Shown here: one piece after another, positions 58,568 to 64,000 of the stretch
How the letters are laid out: each line of letters starts with the position of its first letter
Numbering within the stretch: the first letter of the stretch is position 1
Source: DASUCS01 sp041166745
Lineage (GTDB): Bacteria > Actinomycetota > Acidimicrobiia > Acidimicrobiales > JACDCH01
Direction: 5' to 3'
NCBI GenBank assembly: GCA_041166745.1
Contig: JBEEGH010000007.1
Span: forward strand, 28,101 to 92,100
Length of the DNA: 64,000 nucleotides
Translations under genes and position numbers: made by a program
The notes under the pieces: generated by a model
Told to the model about the DNA's origin: nothing
The model's database searches: none
What the model saw: only the letters and a program-made list of their open reading frames with translations

Positions 58568-59314
58568 GTGAATACACCGCTGATCCACGTCACTTCGCAG
58601 GACGGGATCACGATCCTGCGGATCGACCGCCCGCCGGCCAACGCACTGGATCCCACGCTGCTGAACGCCGGAGTGGAGGCGGTCGAAGGGCTCATGGCGG
58701 CGCCGCCCGACGCGCTCGTCATCACGGGCACGGGCCGGTTCTTCTCGAGCGGAGCCGACCTGCGGGTCGTACCCGACCTACCGGCGGACGAGCAGGCGAA
58801 CCTCTCTCGCTCGATCAGCTTCCTGTTCGCGAGCATGTATCGGTTTCCGCGGCCGGTGGTGACTGCAGTCAACGGACACGCGGTCGCGGGCGGGCTCGTG
58901 ATTGCGTTGTGCGGCGACTACCGAGTCGTGGGCACGTCGGGGCAGTTCGGCCTCACCGAGGTGAAGGTCGGCATCCCCTTTCCCTCCGCGGCGATGGCCG
59001 TCGTGCAACGTGAGCTCACAGCACCGATCGTTCGCCGTCTCGTGTTCGGTACTGAGTTGTTCGATGCTCACACGGCCGTGCAGTACGACATCTTCGACGA
59101 AGTCGTCGGGGATGATGCCGTCCTCGACCGCGCCATCGAGAAGGCACGCGAGTTCGCAGCATTGCCGCAAGCCACCTATGCCGCCGTGAAGGCGCGACTT
59201 CGTGACGATGCCTTCGAGAAGAGGGGTTTGTTCGGCGGAGCCGGGGCAGCGTCGGCGGCGGTGACTGAATCGTCCGACGCCGCGAGGAAGGTGCTTGACG
59301 CTCGGTCGGAATAA
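58568..59314 (+). CDS. Enoyl-CoA hydratase/isomerase family protein
   Basis: A 248-residue crotonase-fold protein. TGRFFSSGADLRVVPDLP and VNGHAVAGGLVIALCGDYRVV form the oxyanion hole. VKVGIPFPSAAMAVVQREL replaces the usual Glu-containing segment, a pattern of the enoyl-CoA isomerase (ECI-like) branch. It is probably a delta3-delta2 isomerase or a member with another CoA substrate. The GTG at 58568 is preferred because it lies 7 nt after the -10 box and the domain starts directly. Confidence 0.87.
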   Translation: MNTPLIHVTSQDGITILRIDRPPANALDPTLLNAGVEAVEGLMAAPPDALVITGTGRFFSSGADLRVVPDLPADEQANLSRSISFLFASMYRFPRPVVTAVNGHAVAGGLVIALCGDYRVVGTSGQFGLTEVKVGIPFPSAAMAVVQRELTAPIVRRLVFGTELFDAHTAVQYDIFDEVVGDDAVLDRAIEKAREFAALPQATYAAVKARLRDDAFEKRGLFGGAGAASAAVTESSDAARKVLDARSE

Positions 59315-59316
59315 AG

Positions 59317-59339
59317 ACAGTATGAGCTTGCTTTACTGT
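59317..59339. promoter_or_regulatory. Inverted repeat ACAGTA-N11-TACTGT upstream of an SDR operon
   Basis: Perfect 6-bp arms at 59317-59322 and 59334-59339, 30 bp before the SDR start and just after the hydratase stop. It could be an operator; TACTGT could also serve as a -10. Confidence 0.4.
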
Positions 59340-59368
59340 TGCAACCGACCTGAGAGGGGTGGCACCCC

Positions 59369-60064
59369 ATGAACGTGGCCATCGTCACCGGAGCGTCCCG
59401 AGGCCTCGGACTGGCCCTTGCCCGAGAGCTCGCCGGACGGGACTGGGCGCTTGTCCTCGACGCGAGGGGGTCCGACGCTCTGGCTGAGGTCGAGCGGGAG
59501 CTCGCTTCGCGCACCACTGTCGTTGCCCTCGCCGGCGACATCACCGACCCCGATCACCGACGGGCCCTCGTCCGCGAGGCCGACCGGCTCGGAGGCCTCG
59601 ATGCGCTCGTCAACAACGCGAGCCACCTCGGTCCGAGCCCGCAGCCCCGACTCGCCGATTACTCGCTGGCCGAGCTGCGGCGGGTGTACGAGGTCAACAC
59701 GATCGCTCCCCTCGCGATGGTCCAAGAGGTATTGCCGATCCTGCGGAACGGGGGCCGCATCATCGACATCACGTCCGATGCGGCCGTCGAGGCGTACGAG
59801 GGTTGGGGCGGCTACGGCTCGTCGAAGGCGGCGCTCGAACAGCTCACCGCCGTGCTCGCCGAGGAGCATCCCGAGTTGCGGGTGTACCGCGTCGATCCCG
59901 GCGACATGCGCACGCGGATGCATCAGGAAGCCTTCCCTGGCGAAGACATCTCCGACCGGCCGCCTCCGGAGATCGCCGTTCCCGGCTTGCTCGAGTTGCT
60001 CGAGGGCGACCTGCCGAGCGGCCGCTATCAAGCGCAGGCACTGATCAATGCGGTCGTCCAGTGA
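59369..60064 (+). CDS. SDR-family oxidoreductase
   Basis: A 231-residue SDR. VTGASRGLGLALA is the cofactor loop, ALVNNASHLG the NNA motif, and the catalytic residues are in DITSDAAVEA and GGYGSSKAALEQL. It is a little shorter than average because the C-terminal substrate loop is reduced. The ATG is preceded by GAGAGGGG. Its stop overlaps the GTG of the QueA-like gene by 4 bp, so the two are coupled. Substrate unknown. Confidence 0.88.
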   Translation: MNVAIVTGASRGLGLALARELAGRDWALVLDARGSDALAEVERELASRTTVVALAGDITDPDHRRALVREADRLGGLDALVNNASHLGPSPQPRLADYSLAELRRVYEVNTIAPLAMVQEVLPILRNGGRIIDITSDAAVEAYEGWGGYGSSKAALEQLTAVLAEEHPELRVYRVDPGDMRTRMHQEAFPGEDISDRPPPEIAVPGLLELLEGDLPSGRYQAQALINAVVQ

Positions 60065-61116
60065 CCACCGTCGAGGTGCAACAACCGACGAGCCGCCGGT
60101 TGCGCTTCGACCTTCCCGCCGATCTCGAAGCATCTGTGCCCCCCGAAGCACGAGGGGTCACGCGCGACGCCGTTCGCCTCATGGTGGCGTACAAGGGTGA
60201 CAACCGCGTCGTGCACGCAAACTTCAACGAGCTGCCCCGCTTCCTCGATGCCGGCGACCTCGTCGTCGTGAACACCTCCGGCACGCTCGCGGCCGCGCTC
60301 GACGCCACCGCGCCGAGCGGCGAGAAGCTGGGCGTCCATCTGTCCACTCGGCTGCCGGCAGACCTCTGGGTGGTCGAGGTTCGCCAGGGCGAGCATCCAT
60401 ACCGCGGGGCGCAGCCCGGATGGCTGTTGAAGCTCCCCGCGAGCGGTGAGGTCGAGCTGCTCGCACCGTACGGCGCGTCGAACGGTCGGCTGTGGGTGGC
60501 GTCGCTGCGCCTGCTCGATCCCCTGCTGACGTACCTCGCCGTGCACGGACGACCGATCCAGTACGGCTACGTCCGGGGAAGCTGGCCGATCTCGATGTAC
60601 CAGAACGTGTACGCGAACGAGCCCGGCAGCGCCGAGATGCCGAGCGCGGGCCGGCCGTTCACACCGGAGGTGATCACCCGGCTGGTAGCGAAGGGCGTTG
60701 GCATCGCGCCCCTCGTGCTGCACACCGGAGTGTCGTCGCTCGAATCCCACGAGTCGCCGTATGCCGAGTACTACCGCGTGCCGGCCCACACCGCCCATCG
60801 AGTCAACGACGCGCGTCGCTTCGGAGGACGGGTGATCGCCATCGGCACCACCGTCGTTCGCTCGTTGGAGACGGTTGCCGACGAACGCGGGCACGTTCAT
60901 CCCGGCGAAGGCTGGACCGAGACGGTGATCACGCCGGATCGCGGGGTACGCGCGGTCGACGGGCTGCTCACTGGCTGGCACGAGCCCGAGGCGTCGCACC
61001 TCGACATGCTCGAAGCCGTCGCCGGCCGTCCGTTGATCGAGCAGTCATACGACGCCGCGCTCGCCGAGGGGTATCTCTGGCACGAGTTCGGAGACGTGCA
61101 CCTGATCCTGCCGTAG
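60061..61116 (+). CDS. QueA-like S-adenosylmethionine:tRNA ribosyltransferase-isomerase
   Basis: A 351-residue protein of the QueA fold. Signature segments are GVTRDAVRLMVAYKG near residue 38, LDAGDLVVVNTSGTL, and the C-terminal GRVIAIGTTVVRSLETVA and LLTGWHEPEASHL. True QueA builds epoxyqueuosine on tRNA from SAM. No tgt or other queuosine gene is in the window, and actinobacterial members of this subgroup may have another role. The GTG start overlaps the SDR stop by 4 bp, an odd pairing for a tRNA enzyme. Confidence 0.85.
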   Translation: MTTVEVQQPTSRRLRFDLPADLEASVPPEARGVTRDAVRLMVAYKGDNRVVHANFNELPRFLDAGDLVVVNTSGTLAAALDATAPSGEKLGVHLSTRLPADLWVVEVRQGEHPYRGAQPGWLLKLPASGEVELLAPYGASNGRLWVASLRLLDPLLTYLAVHGRPIQYGYVRGSWPISMYQNVYANEPGSAEMPSAGRPFTPEVITRLVAKGVGIAPLVLHTGVSSLESHESPYAEYYRVPAHTAHRVNDARRFGGRVIAIGTTVVRSLETVADERGHVHPGEGWTETVITPDRGVRAVDGLLTGWHEPEASHLDMLEAVAGRPLIEQSYDAALAEGYLWHEFGDVHLILP

Positions 61117-61134
61117 CAATCCTCAAGTGACAGA

Positions 61135-63366
61135 GTGACCGCCGTGCTGCACGGCGTCCGGGTTCTCGATCGCACCACTGAGATTGCCGGTCCGTACTGC
61201 ACGAAGCTGTTGGCCGACGCGGGGGCCGACGTCGTCAAGATCGAAACGGGCGACGGCGACTCGTTGCGACGGTGGCGGTCGGGTGCGCTGTTCGAGTTCC
61301 TGAACGCATCGAAGGTTGCGGCGACCGGCGACGAGAACGAGTCGCTCGCACACATCCTCGTCGTCGACGAGCCTGTCGACGTCGACGCGCTGTGGTCGGT
61401 GAATCCCGCGCTCGTCGTCGTGACGATCACCCCGTTCGGTTGCGACGGGCCGTGGGTGGGCCGTCCGTCGACTGAATTCACGTTGCAGGCGTGGGCGGGC
61501 GCGACGGGCTCCCGCGGCTACCCGGACGGTCCGCCGACCGCGGTTGGCGGGCGACTCGGTGAATGGGTCGCGGGCACGTACGCCGCAGTCGGCGCCCTTG
61601 CGGCGCGGCGCGGCGCCCAGCGCACGGGACGCGGTTCGCACGTCGACGTGGCACTGCTCGATTCCATCGCCGTGACGATGGCGATGATGCCGTCGATCTT
61701 CGCGTCGATGTCAGGCTGGCACCCGCTGGTCTGGTCGACGCGGTCGATCGAGGTGCCGTCGATCGAGCCGACATCTGACGGCTACGCCGTGTTCACGACG
61801 AACAGCGCACAGCAGTTCAGCGACTTCTGCTTGATGATCGGGCATCCAGACTTGTTGGAAGAACAACCCGACATCGCTCGGCCCGGTGTGCGGTTCGGCC
61901 GTCGCGAGGAGTTCCTGGCGCTGGTGCACGAGTACAGCAAGAAACGCACGACCGCAGAGGCGCTCGAAGACGCCGCGGTGTTCCGCATCCCCGCCGGGCC
62001 GACGCTGAACGGAGCGACCGTCGCGTCGTTCCCCCAGTTCGTCGAGCGCGGCGTGTTCGAGCAGCACGACGGCTTCATCGCGCCGCGCGTGCCGTACCGC
62101 ATCTCCGAACCGTCGCCCGCGTCCTCCCGTTCTGCCGGTAGTAAGCGCCGCGTGGCGGCGATTACTACCGCACAAACAACGAAACCGCTCGACGATCTGC
62201 GGATCGTGGACTGCACGGCGTGGTGGGCCGGGCCGGCTGCGGGTCACGCGCTCGCCTGCCTGGGTGCGGACGTGATCAAGGTCGAGTCGATCACCCGCCC
62301 CGATCTCGTCCGCTATGCCGGCGTGAAGCCACCGACACACGACCAGTGGTGGGAGTGGGGGCCGATGTTCCACGGTGCCAACGGTGGCAAGCGCGGCATC
62401 ACCCTCGACCTGACGCGGCCCGACGGCGTGGCGGTGTTCGAGCGCTTGCTCGAAACCGCCGACATGGTGATCGAGAACTACACGCCCCGCGTGATGGAGC
62501 AGTTCGGGCTCGGCTGGGAACGGCTGCACGAGATCAATCCGCAGCTGGTGATGGTGCGGATGCCGGCGTTCGGTCTCGACGGCCCGTGGCGCGACCACAC
62601 GGGGTTCGCGCAGACGATGGAGAGCGTCACGGGCATGGCCTGGGTCACCGGCTTTCCCGACGGCGCACCCGTCCTCGTGCGCGGGGCCTGCGATCCTCTC
62701 GCGGGGATGCACGCGGTGATCGCGGCGATGCTCGCCCTCGAGGAGCGCGACCGTCGCGGCGAGGGATGCATGGTCGAGGCCACGATGGTCGAGGCCGCGC
62801 TGAATGCCGCCGCCGAGCAAGTGATCGAGTGGTCAGCGACGGGCACGCTGCTGACTCGTGAAGGCAACCGGGGCCTTGGTGCTTCACCGCAGGGTGTGTA
62901 TCAGTGCGCGGGCGACGACCGTTGGATTGCGATAGCCGTGGTCACGGATTCGCACTGGGAGGCGTTGTGCGCGATCACCGGTCTGACGGGCCCGCGGTGG
63001 GCGCACGACGAGATCGACGCGAAGGTGTCCATCTGGACGAGGACGCGCGACGCCGATGAGGTCGCCGAGCAACTCGTCGCCGCGGGTGTGCCCGCAGGCG
63101 TCGTGATCGCGCCCCGCGACGTGGTGCACAACCCCCAGCTCCGTCATCGAGGGCTGTTCGAGATGGAGCATCACGCGATCACCGGTGACAACGAGCTGCT
63201 GTCGCTCCCGTTCCAGTTGAACGGCGAGCCGACGTGGACCGGCCGACCTTCGCCATCCCTCGGCGAGCACAACGTCGAGGTGCTCACGGAGCTGGGTTTG
63301 TCGGCCGACGAGATCGCCAAGCTCGAAGCCGACGGCATCATCGGCACCCGGCCTACCGGTCTCTAG
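61135..63366 (+). CDS. Tandem (fused) CaiB/BaiF CoA-transferase
   Basis: A 743-residue protein made of two family-III CoA-transferase units. Unit 1 (about residues 1-330) starts GVRVLDRTTEIAGPYCTKLLADAGADVVKIE and looks shortened. Unit 2 (about 350-743) starts LRIVDCTAWWAGPAAGHALACLGADVIKVE and is full, with GKRGITLDLTRPDG and MVEATMVEAALNAAA. The linker (residues 335-346, GSKRRVAAITTA) is encoded by a near-perfect DNA palindrome. Fused two-copy proteins are known in actinobacterial and proteobacterial acid catabolism. The GTG start is 18 bp after the QueA-like gene. Confidence 0.88.
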   Translation: MTAVLHGVRVLDRTTEIAGPYCTKLLADAGADVVKIETGDGDSLRRWRSGALFEFLNASKVAATGDENESLAHILVVDEPVDVDALWSVNPALVVVTITPFGCDGPWVGRPSTEFTLQAWAGATGSRGYPDGPPTAVGGRLGEWVAGTYAAVGALAARRGAQRTGRGSHVDVALLDSIAVTMAMMPSIFASMSGWHPLVWSTRSIEVPSIEPTSDGYAVFTTNSAQQFSDFCLMIGHPDLLEEQPDIARPGVRFGRREEFLALVHEYSKKRTTAEALEDAAVFRIPAGPTLNGATVASFPQFVERGVFEQHDGFIAPRVPYRISEPSPASSRSAGSKRRVAAITTAQTTKPLDDLRIVDCTAWWAGPAAGHALACLGADVIKVESITRPDLVRYAGVKPPTHDQWWEWGPMFHGANGGKRGITLDLTRPDGVAVFERLLETADMVIENYTPRVMEQFGLGWERLHEINPQLVMVRMPAFGLDGPWRDHTGFAQTMESVTGMAWVTGFPDGAPVLVRGACDPLAGMHAVIAAMLALEERDRRGEGCMVEATMVEAALNAAAEQVIEWSATGTLLTREGNRGLGASPQGVYQCAGDDRWIAIAVVTDSHWEALCAITGLTGPRWAHDEIDAKVSIWTRTRDADEVAEQLVAAGVPAGVVIAPRDVVHNPQLRHRGLFEMEHHAITGDNELLSLPFQLNGEPTWTGRPSPSLGEHNVEVLTELGLSADEIAKLEADGIIGTRPTGL
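62136..62170. repeat. Near-perfect 16-bp inverted repeat in the linker of the fused CoA-transferase
   Basis: CGGTAGTAAGCGCCGC (62136-62151) and GCGGCGATTACTACCG (62155-62170) pair at 15 of 16 positions around a GTG loop. It lies in frame between the two enzyme units. It may be a mobile palindromic repeat absorbed into the gene. Confidence 0.8.
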
Positions 63367-63487
63367 TCCTCGTTGTGTGTCGGCGGATACGTCCGGCGCG
63401 TCCTAGGCGAGACGGAGCTCGAGGCGCATCCGTTGTCCACTGCTCCTTACCGGTGGCGTCCGCCGCTGGCAGAAACAGGAGCTTCCA

Positions 63488-63952
63488 ATGCACCACACGA
63501 CCCACCCCATCCGCCGCCGCATCGCAAGCGCCGCGTTCGCGATCCTCGCCACCGTCGGAACACTCGGCCTGACCGCAGGCACGGCTCACGCCGACGTCGT
63601 CACCAACACGGGGCAGACCGCGTCAAGCCATGTCCGGTGCGACACGACCTCGCACCGGTTGACCGTCACCCCGTGGATGTTCCCGTACTCCTCGAACGGC
63701 GCCTGGCAGGCGACCTACGCGAGCGTCTACGTCCAGTCGTACGCCACCGGCGCCGGAAGCTGGACGACCTGGTTCCGCACGGACTTCGTCGGGAGCAACA
63801 GCGTCACGCTCACCCGACCGAGCGGGGCGTACCGGGTCTACGTGCAGTACTTGTGGTACGTCACCCCGACCACCTACGTCATCGGTGGCGAGTGGATCAC
63901 GTCCTACCAGTCGCCCTACCTCACCTATCCCAGCACGTACTGCAGCGTCTGA
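63488..63952 (+). CDS. Small secreted protein of unknown function
   Basis: A 154-residue exported protein. Residues 1-36 are a signal peptide (RRRIASAAFAILATVGTLGL then AGTAHA with a likely cleavage after ADA-type residues). The mature part is rich in Ser, Thr and Tyr and looks all-beta, with two cysteines (in VRCDTTSH and the final STYCSV) that probably form a disulfide. I recognise no family. A CAGGAG site precedes the ATG. The 121-bp gap before it holds no other feature that I can see. Confidence 0.78.
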   Translation: MHHTTHPIRRRIASAAFAILATVGTLGLTAGTAHADVVTNTGQTASSHVRCDTTSHRLTVTPWMFPYSSNGAWQATYASVYVQSYATGAGSWTTWFRTDFVGSNSVTLTRPSGAYRVYVQYLWYVTPTTYVIGGEWITSYQSPYLTYPSTYCSV

Positions 63953-64000
63953 TCTCGGTCCCCAGCCGTGCGGCGAGCGTCTCCGGCGCTCGCCGCACAG

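Noticed and set aside
1..64000. tRNA or rRNA genes, CRISPR arrays, insertion sequences, prophage
   Set aside because: No tRNA-like arms, no regularly spaced direct repeats, no transposase or integrase motifs were seen in reading both strands.

Overview
The window is high-GC chromosomal DNA, densely packed with short, overlapping or barely separated genes. It suggests an aerobic actinobacterium, most likely of the class Acidimicrobiia (an Ilumatobacter-like lineage). The marker families are polyphosphate glucokinase, DUF222-HNH, a TIGR03084 protein, a PPOX/F420-type flavin protein and many CaiB, acyl-CoA dehydrogenase and SDR genes. That placement is an inference from gene content. I found no tRNA, rRNA, CRISPR array, insertion sequence or prophage. 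No stretch of more than 300 bases lacks a gene.

Layout. 1-9.3 kb: a cut-off SMP-30 lactonase gene, divergent from ppgK-SDR-asparaginase-MBL-fold genes joined by 4-bp overlaps; then an iron-permease-like protein, an EthD protein, a DUF222-HNH nuclease, DNA polymerase IV, a PIG-L deacetylase, an SDR and a small membrane protein. 9.3-16.1 kb: glutamate synthase gltB-gltD with a glycosyltransferase gene attached. 16.2-30.8 kb: mixed housekeeping and single genes (CapA lipoprotein, 2OG-Fe oxygenase, transglycosylase, HAD, VOC, M18 peptidase, Tat-exported amidohydrolase, PPOX, DtxR-type regulator, D-2-hydroxyacid dehydrogenase, MFS exporter, UvrD-like helicase, histidine kinase, orphan D12 DNA methyltransferase with a zinc-binding partner). 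31-40.4 kb: a cell-surface glycan region (DegT aminotransferase, epimerase, two dolichol-phosphate-mannose-synthase-like GT2 enzymes, GT39, DUF2304, acyltransferase, polysaccharide deacetylase). 40.4-44 kb: a Flp pilin and a three-gene SDR/SnoaL/hypothetical operon. 44-53.2 kb: a long minus-strand CoA-thioester catabolic operon with two acyl-CoA dehydrogenases, two hot-dog hydratase subunits, two CaiB CoA-transferases, an SCP-x-type thiolase and a fused thiolase-like/DUF35 protein. 53.2-63.4 kb: an alcohol dehydrogenase, two alpha/beta hydrolases, three further short operons (hydratases, SDRs, a QueA-like enzyme, a tandem CoA-transferase) and a small secreted protein.

How the genes work together. 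The 44-53 kb operon has the enzyme set of actinobacterial steroid side-chain degradation (heteromeric dehydrogenase, heteromeric hydratase, thiolase/aldolase with a DUF35 partner), and the flanking SDRs, hydratases, CoA-transferases and alcohol dehydrogenase fit the same kind of metabolism. The glycan region would make and modify a nucleotide sugar and load lipid-linked sugars.

The most unusual signals are in gene starts. Many genes have a TAnnnT box followed by 6-8 nt and then the start codon, which is leaderless architecture. Five divergent gene pairs appear to share one central TA between two opposed -10 boxes. At least one glycosyltransferase has no ATG, GTG or TTG available upstream of its first conserved motif but has an ATC at the expected leaderless position. 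Two LexA-like boxes sit on the starts of dinB and a UvrD-like helicase gene, a TetR-type palindrome covers the -35 element of the catabolic operon, and several long perfect hairpins lie in or beside coding sequence.
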